Source: Terriglobia bacterium
Lineage (GTDB): Bacteria; Acidobacteriota; Terriglobia; Acidiferrales; UBA7541
Reading direction: 5' to 3'
Assembly: GCA_020072785.1 (NCBI GenBank)
Contig: JAIQGG010000001.1
Coordinates: forward strand, 558,001 to 622,000
Length of the DNA stretch: 64,000 nucleotides
The notes under the pieces: generated by a model
Told to the model about the DNA's origin: nothing
Seen by the model: only the letters and a program-made list of their open reading frames with translations
The model's database searches: none
Made by a program: the position numbers and the translations under genes
Part shown: piece after piece, positions 57,365 through 64,000 of the stretch
Layout: every line of letters begins with the position of its first letter
Numbering within the stretch: the first letter of the stretch is position 1

Positions 57365-58504
57365 GTGGGCATTTCCTTCACCGTAGAAAAAACCGATCCG
57401 ACGGGCGCGCGCCGCGGGCGCCTGAAGACTCCGCACGGAGTCATCGAGACCCCCGTGTTTATGCCTGTGGGCACGCAGGCTACGGTGAAGAGCCTGCGGC
57501 AGGAGACCCTGGAAGAGCTCGGCGCCGGGATCATCCTCGCCAATACTTATCACCTCTATCTGCGGCCGGGGCACGAACTCGTCCGCAAGCTGGGCGGGCT
57601 GCACCAGTTCATGTCCTGGAAAGGCGCGATCCTCACCGATTCGGGCGGCTATCAGGTTTTCAGCCTGGCCGATTTGCGCAAGATGAGCGACGAAGGCGTG
57701 CGCTTCCGCTCGCATCTGGACGGCTCCGAGCATCTGCTCACGCCGGAGAAGGCCGCGGAAATCCAGCTCGCGCTGGGTTCGGACATCGCCATGGTACTGG
57801 ACGAATGTATCGAAACGCCCGCGCCGCGCGACGCGGCGCAAGCGGCGCTCCAGCGCACCACGGCCTGGGCCCGCCGCGCCCGCGACTTTTTCCGGGACTA
57901 CGCCAGCCGCAACGGCGAAGTGCAGCAGGTACAGTTCGGCATCGTGCAGGGCGCCACCTTCTCCGACCTGCGCCGCGAGAGCGCGCGGCAGCTTCTGGAT
58001 CTCGATTTTCCCGGCTACGCGGTGGGCGGCCTGGCCGTGGGCGAGCCGCACGCCATGACCTGCGAGATGGCCGCGGAGGTGACCGCGCTCTTGCCCCCAG
58101 ACCGCCCGCGCTACCTGATGGGCGTGGGCCGCCCGGAACAACTCGCCGATTATGTGGCCCTGGGCATCGACATGATGGACTGCGTGCTGCCCACGCGCGC
58201 GGCGCGCCACGCCTGCCTGTACACCAGCCAGGGGCGCATGATCATCCGCAACGCGCAATACGCCCATGACCAGCGGCCCATCGACGAAAGTTGCACCTGC
58301 ACGGTGTGTGCGCGCTACACCCGGGCCTACGTGCGGCACCTGTTTGCCTCTGGGGAACTCCTGGCGGCCATTCTGGCCACCCACCACAACGTCCACTTTT
58401 ACCTTGACATAATGCGTCAAATCCGCGAGGCTATCGCGTTTGGGACACTCGCGTCTTTCTCCTCGGAGATGCACGCGCGCTATGCGGGGGGCCTCGCGTG
58501 TTGA
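57365..58504 (+). CDS. tgt: tRNA-guanine transglycosylase
   Basis: 379 aa from GTG 57365. Exchanges G34 for preQ1 in tRNAs with GUN anticodons on the way to queuosine. Motifs: HGVIETPVFMPVGTQATVKS, ILTDSGGYQVFSL (catalytic Asp), GGLAVGEP, and ending zinc site CTCTVCARYTRAYVRHLF with a later His. Length is normal. The stop codon TGA lies inside a 20-nt palindromic repeat (58500-58519), so the repeat supplies the gene's end. yajC and secDF follow, as in many bacteria. Confidence 0.96.
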   Translation: MGISFTVEKTDPTGARRGRLKTPHGVIETPVFMPVGTQATVKSLRQETLEELGAGIILANTYHLYLRPGHELVRKLGGLHQFMSWKGAILTDSGGYQVFSLADLRKMSDEGVRFRSHLDGSEHLLTPEKAAEIQLALGSDIAMVLDECIETPAPRDAAQAALQRTTAWARRARDFFRDYASRNGEVQQVQFGIVQGATFSDLRRESARQLLDLDFPGYAVGGLAVGEPHAMTCEMAAEVTALLPPDRPRYLMGVGRPEQLADYVALGIDMMDCVLPTRAARHACLYTSQGRMIIRNAQYAHDQRPIDESCTCTVCARYTRAYVRHLFASGELLAAILATHHNVHFYLDIMRQIREAIAFGTLASFSSEMHARYAGGLAC

Positions 58505-58519
58505 CCGCTCTGCGGTCAC
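58500..58519 (+). repeat. Palindromic repeat, copy 13, over the tgt stop codon
   Basis: GTTGACCGCTCTGCGGTCAC; TGA at 58502-58504 is the tgt stop. Its partner in inverted orientation is at 59023-59042, on the other side of yajC. Confidence 0.9.
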
Positions 58520-58693
58520 ACTTGCAAAGGGCGGGGGCCGGCAAGCGCACGCCGTCCGCAAGTCCACTCGAGTAGAGGATCGGGCAAGTTCAACCGGCAG
58601 AGGAACTTCCTGCCGCTTTGCCGCTTCTCTTGGTGGCCGGACTATACAGCCAAAATCCGCGGCGGGAGACGCCGCAAGGGAACGGGCAGACAC

Positions 58694-59011
58694 GTGACAA
58701 TGTTCGGGGCAATATGGTTGCAGGCGCAGGGCAACTCGGGACTTCTGGGCAGCCCGATCTTTTTGATTGTCATCCCGGTAGCCATCTTTTATTTTCTGGT
58801 GATCCTGCCGCAGAGCCGCCAGCGCAAGAAGGTCCAGGCGATGCTGGCGGCGCTGAAAAGCGGCGACAAAGTCGTCACCAGCGGCGGCATTTACGGCACG
58901 GTCGCCGGCATTGACGGCGAAGCGGTGATTCTGCGCATTGCCGATCAGGTTAAAATTCGCATCGCGCGGTCCGCGATTGCACAGGTTGAAGGCTCGGAAA
59001 ATGAAAAATAA
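58694..59011 (+). CDS. yajC: Preprotein translocase subunit YajC
   Basis: 105 aa from GTG 58694 (ATG 58700 possible). One membrane segment (IFLIVIPVAIFYFLVILP), then the conserved QSRQRKKVQAMLAALKSGDK and VVTSGGIYGTVAGI. YajC associates with SecDF to aid protein export. AAGGGAA at 58676-58682 is the likely ribosome site. The gene is bracketed by inverted copies of the palindromic repeat. Confidence 0.95.
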   Translation: MTMFGAIWLQAQGNSGLLGSPIFLIVIPVAIFYFLVILPQSRQRKKVQAMLAALKSGDKVVTSGGIYGTVAGIDGEAVILRIADQVKIRIARSAIAQVEGSENEK

Positions 59012-59022
59012 GGCCTGTATGC

Positions 59023-59042
59023 GTGACCGCAAAGCGGTCAAC
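59023..59042 (-). repeat. Palindromic repeat, copy 14 (minus orientation)
   Basis: Plus-strand GTGACCGCAAAGCGGTCAAC (loop TTT on the minus strand). Located 12 bp after the yajC stop and 36 bp before secD. Confidence 0.9.
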
Positions 59043-59077
59043 CTGCACCGCGAACGCGCGCATCTTAGCTTCTGAAT

Positions 59078-60703
59078 ATGAACTCCAATCTGAAGTGGAA
59101 AGCGCTGTTTATTGCTGGAGTCATCCTGGCCTGCGTTTACGGGCTGGTGGGGCTGCCGTCGTTCCCCACCTCGTGGTCCAAGGTGCGGGACAACTTCGGC
59201 CACCAGATCAAGCTGGGCCTGGACCTGCAGGGCGGCACACACCTCATCCTTCAAGTGCAGGTGCAGGAAGCGATCAGCCAGGAGACGGACCAGACGGTGG
59301 ACCGTCTAACCGCGCAGCTGCGCAGCAAGAACATCCGTTACGAAGAGATCCGCCGCGTCGACGACACCCATATCCTGGTGCGCAACGTCGCTCCCGACAG
59401 CACCAAGGATTTCCGCGATTACGTCAGCGAGCAGCTGGCCAGTCTGTGGGACATGTCTTATGCCGCGGGCGAAAATGCCGGCTTCCAGCTGGCCATGCGC
59501 CCCAGCGCCATCGCCGCCATCCAGCAGCGCACCATGGAGCAGTCCCTGGAGACCATTGAGCGCCGCATCAACGCCCTGGGCCTCACCGAGCCGACTATTC
59601 AGCTCCACGGCCGCAGCGACAACGAGATTCTCGTGCAGCTCCCGGGCGAAGGCGATCCCTCTCGCGCCAAGGCCGTGATCCAGGCCGGGGGGCAGCTGGA
59701 ACTGAAGCTGGTGGAGGATCCCACCCCATATCCCTCGGAGATCGCCGCGCTCAGCGCCCACAACGGCGTGCTCCCGGCGGGTACCGAATTGGTCCGCGGG
59801 CGCAGCGAAGGCCGTGCGGGCAGCGCCGCGGGCGGGGAAAACTGGTACGTGCTGGATCGCGCCGCGGTGGTCACCGGGCGCGACCTGCGCAGCGCCCAGG
59901 AAAACCGTGGGCAGGTCCCCGGGCAATACCAGGTCAATTTCAGCTTGTCCACGGAAGCCGCGCGCCGCTTCGGGCCCTTTACCGAGCAAAACGTCGGCCG
60001 CCAGATGGCCATTGTCCTCGAGCACAAGGTTTACTCCGCGCCGCGCATCAACAGCCGCATCGACGATTCCGGCGTGATCGAAGGAACCTTTTCCCAGGAA
60101 GAAGCGCACGACCTGGCCCTGGTGCTGCGCGCCGGAGCCCTGCCGGCCTCCATCAAGTATCTGGAAGAGCGTACGGTGGGGCCGTCCCTCGGCGCGGATT
60201 CCATCCGCCACGGTCTGCAAGCCTCCGTCCTCAGCCTGCTCGTGGTGATGCTCTTCATGCTCATCTACTACCGGCTGTCGGGCGCCAACGCGGTGATCGC
60301 GCTAATCCTCAACCTGGTCATTCTGCTGGCCGCGCTGGCCTACTTTGGCGCAGTGCTGACCCTGCCGGGCATCGCCGGCGTCATCCTGACCATCGGCATG
60401 GGCGTGGATTCCAACGTCCTGGTTTTCGAACGCATCCGTGAGGAGCTGCGCAACGGAAAACCGGCCGTGTCGGCCGTGGATGCCGGATTCAGCAAGGCCT
60501 TTCTGACGATCATCGACACCCACGTGACCACCGTGGTTTCCGCGGTCTTCCTCTTCCTGTTCGGGACGGGGCCGATCAAGGGTTTCGCCGTCTCCCTGAC
60601 CATCGGTTTGCTCGCCAATCTGTTTACGGCGATCTATGTGTCGAGGACCATTTTCGGCTATCACCTGTCGAAGATGGAGCGGCAGGCGGAATTGAGTATT
60701 TAG
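59078..60703 (+). CDS. secD: Protein translocase subunit SecD
   Basis: 541 aa. First membrane segment near residues 7-25, then IKLGLDLQGGTHLILQVQV, the periplasmic P1 domain (ERRINALGLTEPTIQLHGRS), and a C-terminal block of five membrane segments with GVDSNVLVFERIREELRNGK and GFAVSLTIGLLANLFTAIYV. Uses the proton motive force to pull proteins across after SecA. The ATG has only a weak upstream site. Followed by secF after 133 bp. Confidence 0.96.
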   Translation: MNSNLKWKALFIAGVILACVYGLVGLPSFPTSWSKVRDNFGHQIKLGLDLQGGTHLILQVQVQEAISQETDQTVDRLTAQLRSKNIRYEEIRRVDDTHILVRNVAPDSTKDFRDYVSEQLASLWDMSYAAGENAGFQLAMRPSAIAAIQQRTMEQSLETIERRINALGLTEPTIQLHGRSDNEILVQLPGEGDPSRAKAVIQAGGQLELKLVEDPTPYPSEIAALSAHNGVLPAGTELVRGRSEGRAGSAAGGENWYVLDRAAVVTGRDLRSAQENRGQVPGQYQVNFSLSTEAARRFGPFTEQNVGRQMAIVLEHKVYSAPRINSRIDDSGVIEGTFSQEEAHDLALVLRAGALPASIKYLEERTVGPSLGADSIRHGLQASVLSLLVVMLFMLIYYRLSGANAVIALILNLVILLAALAYFGAVLTLPGIAGVILTIGMGVDSNVLVFERIREELRNGKPAVSAVDAGFSKAFLTIIDTHVTTVVSAVFLFLFGTGPIKGFAVSLTIGLLANLFTAIYVSRTIFGYHLSKMERQAELSI

Positions 60704-60836
60704 CAGGGTTTTTAGCGGGCAGTCCTAGTACTTTTTTGGCGGTTCACGGGACCAGCGTTTTCGGCGCCGGCAGATTTCCGAAATCGGGAACAATCTGAAG
60801 TCGGCTGGAGTCTAAGGAAGGGAAGCAAAAGAAGAG

Positions 60837-62087
60837 ATGGAGTTCTTCAAACAGCCCAATATCGACTGGATGGGCAAGGCAAAGTACTTCTTTGCCTTGT
60901 CCGGCTTTCTTTTGCTCCTTGGCGGAATCTCCTGGGCCAGCAAGGGCGGCCTCCGCTATGGCATTGATTTTAAAGGTGGTACGCTCGTGTACGTGCGCTT
61001 CGCGCAGCCTCCGGACGTGGACAAGCTTCGCATAGCCTTGACCGCGCAGGGGATCGGATCGAGCGAGATTCAGAAGATCAGCAACATCGCCAACCCCAAC
61101 TCCAACGAAGTGGTGATCGGTCTGGAGCAAAAGGGGCGAGGCGACGAGGCCCTGGACGCCGGCAAGGCGCAGATCCTGAAGGCGCTGAGCGTTACCTATG
61201 GGGCGAGCGCCTCCGGGAAGGCGGATTTCAATGCCGCCACCCCGGCTACGCTGGCTCAGTTCCTGACGCAGCGTGACCCGCTGGCCGCGGGTACCGCGGC
61301 CGCTGAGCGCTACGCGCTGCTGGCGAAGAAACTGACGGACTATCGCGATAAGGAAGCGAACGGCGTGTTGACCTCTCTCGCCGACCTGAACAAGGTCGAG
61401 GGCATGACCCCGGCAGTGCTCTCTGCACTCCAGGAAAATTATTCCCTGGGCACCTTCGCCATCCGCAATGTGGAGATCGTCGGACCCAAAGTCGGCGCGG
61501 AGTTGCGCCTCCAGGCGATTTGGGTGACGCTCACTGCGCTGGCGGGCATGTTGGTGTATATTGCTTTTCGTTTCGAGCTGGTTTACGGAGCTGCCGCTGT
61601 CCTGGCCGTATTCCACGACGTGCTGATCACTCTGGGTTTTTTCTCGCTCTTGCATTTTGAGATTTCGCTGACGGTTATAGCCGCGCTGCTGACACTGGTT
61701 GGGTATTCGATGAACGATACCATCGTCATTTTCGACCGCATCCGGGAAAACAACCGGTTGTTGCGCAAGGAATCGTTCGCCGATGTGGTCAATACCTCGA
61801 TCAACCAGACTCTTTCGCGGACCATTTTGACCAGCGGCCTGACTTTTCTCACCGTGCTGGTGTTGTTTCTGATGGGCGGGCAGGTGCTGCGCGCATTCTC
61901 CTTTGCCCTGACAGTGGGGATTGTGGTAGGAACGTATTCCAGCTTTGGTATTGCTGCTCCCCTGGTGGTCGCCTGGAATCGCTGGCGCGGCCACAAGGCG
62001 GGCGCAGGAACCGGACCCGCAGCCGGCACTAAATCCCGGGGCGGTGAGACGGCCAATGGGCGTCTTGCTGCAGCCGGCAGGAGGTAG
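60837..62087 (+). CDS. secF: Protein translocase subunit SecF with an enlarged periplasmic domain
   Basis: 416 aa; many SecF proteins have about 300-320. Membrane segment near residues 14-32, GIDFKGGTLVYVRFAQPPDV, and the C-terminal block (VYGAAAVLAVFHDVLITLGF; LVGYSMNDTIVIFDRIRENN). The added length lies between about residues 100 and 200 (DEALDAGKAQILKALSVTYG; LLAKKLTDYRDKEANGVLTS), a helical insert before GTFAIRNVEIVGPKVGAEL. GGAAGGGAAG precedes ATG 60837. tonB follows in 5 bp. Confidence 0.95.
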   Translation: MEFFKQPNIDWMGKAKYFFALSGFLLLLGGISWASKGGLRYGIDFKGGTLVYVRFAQPPDVDKLRIALTAQGIGSSEIQKISNIANPNSNEVVIGLEQKGRGDEALDAGKAQILKALSVTYGASASGKADFNAATPATLAQFLTQRDPLAAGTAAAERYALLAKKLTDYRDKEANGVLTSLADLNKVEGMTPAVLSALQENYSLGTFAIRNVEIVGPKVGAELRLQAIWVTLTALAGMLVYIAFRFELVYGAAAVLAVFHDVLITLGFFSLLHFEISLTVIAALLTLVGYSMNDTIVIFDRIRENNRLLRKESFADVVNTSINQTLSRTILTSGLTFLTVLVLFLMGGQVLRAFSFALTVGIVVGTYSSFGIAAPLVVAWNRWRGHKAGAGTGPAAGTKSRGGETANGRLAAAGRR

Positions 62088-62092
62088 GACCC

Positions 62093-62824
62093 ATGTTTGA
62101 AGATCTGGTCGAATGTGGTGCAAGCGCGAAAAAGACCAACAAGAAGTGGACGGTTATCGTGTCCATGATCTTCCAGTTGGCCGTGTTGGGCATCCTCATT
62201 CTCATTCCGCTGATCTACACGGAAGCGCTGCCCAAGACCATGATGGCGACACTGCTGGTGGCCCCGCCACCGCCGCCACCGCCACCGCCGCCTCCCGCGG
62301 CAGCGGCAGTCGTCAAGGTCCGGCCGGTGCAGCACATGATTCAGGCCGGTAAACTGATGCAGCCCAAGGCCATCCCGAAAGAGGTCAAGATCATCAAGGA
62401 AGAAGAGATGCCGGATATTGGCGCGGGCGTCACGGGTGGCGTGCCCGGTGGCGTCCCCGGCGGGCAGATGGGCGGGGTGATCGGCGGGGTGATCGGCGGC
62501 GTGGGTGGTCCTCCTCCGCCGAAGCCGGTGCAGCAGCGCATCCGCCAGGGCGGCAACGTGACTGCCGCGATGATCCTGAATCGAGTGCAGCCTCTCTATC
62601 CTCCGCTGGCGCGCCAGACGCGCATCCAGGGGACGGTCAAGCTGCACGCGATTATTGCCAAAGACGGTTCCGTGCAGCAGTTGGAAGTGGTTTCCGGGCA
62701 TCCGCTGCTGGTGCAGGCGGCGCTGGATGCTGTGCGGCAGTGGCGGTATAAGCCTACCCTGCTCAACGGTGAGCCGGTCGAAGTAGACACGACGGTGGAT
62801 GTGATTTTCTCTCTGAACCAGTAG
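62093..62824 (+). CDS. tonB: TonB energy transducer
   Basis: 243 aa. A cytoplasmic N-terminus, one membrane segment (VIVSMIFQLAVLGILILIPL), an eleven-proline run, then a Gly-rich stretch (GGVPGGVPGGQMGGVIGGVI). The C-terminal TonB domain has YPPLARQTRIQGTVKLHAII and RQWRYKPTLLNGEPVEVDT. It links ExbBD to outer-membrane receptors. It lies 5 bp after secF, and exbB and exbD follow, so export and TonB energy genes form one run. Confidence 0.93.
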   Translation: MFEDLVECGASAKKTNKKWTVIVSMIFQLAVLGILILIPLIYTEALPKTMMATLLVAPPPPPPPPPPPAAAAVVKVRPVQHMIQAGKLMQPKAIPKEVKIIKEEEMPDIGAGVTGGVPGGVPGGQMGGVIGGVIGGVGGPPPPKPVQQRIRQGGNVTAAMILNRVQPLYPPLARQTRIQGTVKLHAIIAKDGSVQQLEVVSGHPLLVQAALDAVRQWRYKPTLLNGEPVEVDTTVDVIFSLNQ

Positions 62825-62905
62825 TCGGGGCGGGCGTGCCGAGGGTGGACCTGAGCGCGCCTGTTCGCAATACGGATATTGTAAACACACTTAAGGAGCA
62901 AACGA

Positions 62906-63625
62906 ATGGTAGCCACTTTGTATGTATATGGGTTCATGTTGCTGCAGACCGCATCAACATGGGACCTGCGCACGATGTTGTCCACGATGGGGACTTTGGC
63001 GCGTATCGTCGTGCTGATTCTCTTCATCCTTTCCATTTACTCGTTCGGCGTGATGATTGACCGCGCGCTGATGTACAGCGCCGCGCGCAAGCAGTCGCGC
63101 GTGTTCGTTCAGCAGGTTGCCGGCGCGCTGCGCGAGGGCAAGCTGGATGAAGCGATCTCCATCGCCGAGCGCAACAAGAAGAGCCACATCGCCAAGGTAG
63201 TGGCGACGGGCCTTTCGGAATTTCAGTCCGCTTCCCAGCAGGTCTCGGACGCCGAAGTGATCGACGCGGCCAAGCGCGGCTTGGAGCGTTCGGTGGCCAT
63301 CGTGCACGCCGAGATGAAGCGGGGCCTTTCCGCACTGGCCACCATCGGTTCGACGGCTCCCTTCGTCGGCCTGTTCGGCACGGTCGCCGGCATCATCAAC
63401 GCCTTCAAGGGCATTCAGGCTGAAAAGGCCACCGGTCTGTCGGCCGTCGCCGGCGGTATCGCGGAAGCCCTGGTGACCACGGCCTTCGGTCTGCTCGTCG
63501 CCGTTCCGGCCGTCTGGGCCTACAACTACTTCACCAACAAAGTCGAAGCCTTCGACGTGGAGATGGACAACTCCTCGATGGAGTTGATCAACTACTTCAT
63601 CCTGCGGCGGGGCGGAAAGAAGTAA
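62906..63625 (+). CDS. exbB: MotA/TolQ/ExbB proton channel family protein
   Basis: 239 aa. AAGGAG seven bases before ATG 62906. Three membrane segments: LARIVVLILFILSIYSFGVM near the N-terminus, then the pair in TIGSTAPFVGLFGTVAGIIN and AGGIAEALVTTAFGLLVAVP with the small residues of the channel lining. It forms the pentameric proton channel with ExbD, energising TonB. TolQ is an alternative label, but tonB next door favours ExbB. Confidence 0.93.
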   Translation: MVATLYVYGFMLLQTASTWDLRTMLSTMGTLARIVVLILFILSIYSFGVMIDRALMYSAARKQSRVFVQQVAGALREGKLDEAISIAERNKKSHIAKVVATGLSEFQSASQQVSDAEVIDAAKRGLERSVAIVHAEMKRGLSALATIGSTAPFVGLFGTVAGIINAFKGIQAEKATGLSAVAGGIAEALVTTAFGLLVAVPAVWAYNYFTNKVEAFDVEMDNSSMELINYFILRRGGKK

Positions 63626-63628
63626 CTC

Positions 63629-64000
63629 ATGGCTTACAAGCCCAAGGCAGGGCCGCAGATGTCCACGCCCAACGTGATTCCCATGGCGGACATCATGCTG
63701 GTGCTGTTGATCATCTTCATGGTGGTTACGCCCATGCTCCAGAAGGGTATGTCCGTGGATATGGCCAAGACCCGCACTTCCAAGGACATGCCCGATGCGG
63801 ACAAGGACGATGCCATCATCGTGGCCGTCACCAAGAACGGAGATCTCTTCCTGGGCACCACGAAAATCGCCAAGGAAGACCTCGCCGGGCAGATCAAGGA
63901 TCGCATCGCCAACCGTCTGGACAAGACGGTCTTCGTTAAGAGCGATGCCCGGGCCAAGTACAAAAACGTGGTCGCGGCGGTGGATGAGATCCGTTCCGCC
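63629..64000 (+). CDS. exbD: ExbD/TolR family protein, C-terminus cut by the window edge
   Basis: 124 codons visible from ATG 63629, 3 bp after exbB. The single membrane segment ADIMLVLLIIFMVVTPM holds the conserved Asp that carries protons. A Met-rich loop (LQKGMSVDMAKTRTSKDM) leads into the periplasmic domain (DDAIIVAVTKNGDLFLGTTK), which is still open at the edge. Another exbD copy might follow beyond the window, as is common in this phylum. Confidence 0.92.
   Translation, partial: MAYKPKAGPQMSTPNVIPMADIMLVLLIIFMVVTPMLQKGMSVDMAKTRTSKDMPDADKDDAIIVAVTKNGDLFLGTTKIAKEDLAGQIKDRIANRLDKTVFVKSDARAKYKNVVAAVDEIRSA

Overview
The window is about 65% GC and gene-dense, and it looks like chromosomal DNA of a soil-type Acidobacteriota bacterium. 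That is an inference from gene content: a BBP2-type porin beside Amt transporters, a DUF3011-repeat protein, MglA, YvcK, a secDF-tonB-exbBD run, RHS pieces and many short dispersed repeats. No rRNA or tRNA gene was seen. Both ends cut genes: glnD on the left and exbD on the right.

Layout. 0-10.3 kb is a nitrogen island. It holds glnD and a first PII gene on the minus strand, then a plus-strand run (porin, two tiny membrane proteins, Amt, a tail-anchored TPR protein, another tiny membrane protein, a CPA2 antiporter), then a second PII-Amt pair on the minus strand. 10.3-18.5 kb carries endonuclease V, a STAS protein, MglA, a TPR protein, YvcK, a 5'-nucleotidase-like phosphoesterase, a carboxymuconolactone decarboxylase-like protein and a PilZ/TM/TonB fusion. 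18.8-20.1 kb is glutamate dehydrogenase, which fits the ammonium theme. 20.1-25.4 kb is an accessory region of visibly lower GC: an RHS C-terminal piece with its tip, two further tip remnants, three small membrane genes placed directly after the tips, a REP-associated tyrosine transposase (RAYT) with perfect 32-bp inverted ends, and several repeat types.

25.4-31.3 kb has a class II aldolase, an ankyrin protein, an orphan molybdopterin dehydrogenase subunit, a PEBP-like protein and a frameshifted POTRA-type gene. 31.4-44.4 kb has ruvAB, folK, two enzymes with signal peptides, an ARPP-1 protein, a divergent response regulator, a nine-repeat DUF3011 protein and a SYLF protein. 44.6-53.3 kb is the dacB, mutS2, four-helix-bundle, dnaG, rpoD group, ended by a clear bidirectional terminator. 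53.4-64 kb has a DinB protein, an MFS exporter, two peptide-type ABC ATPases, and the tgt-yajC-secD-secF-tonB-exbB-exbD run.

The most unusual signal is a 20-nt palindrome (GTTGACCGCTTCGCGGTCAC and variants) found 14 times between 16.3 and 59.1 kb. It occurs singly or as 2-3 copies with a 27-bp period. Several copies continue into an AAGG Shine-Dalgarno-like end just before a start codon (gdhA, aldolase). Other copies lie in frame inside genes and encode VDRFAVT. A second repeat type, tandem TTTCGNN heptamers, is confined to 46.2-55.4 kb.
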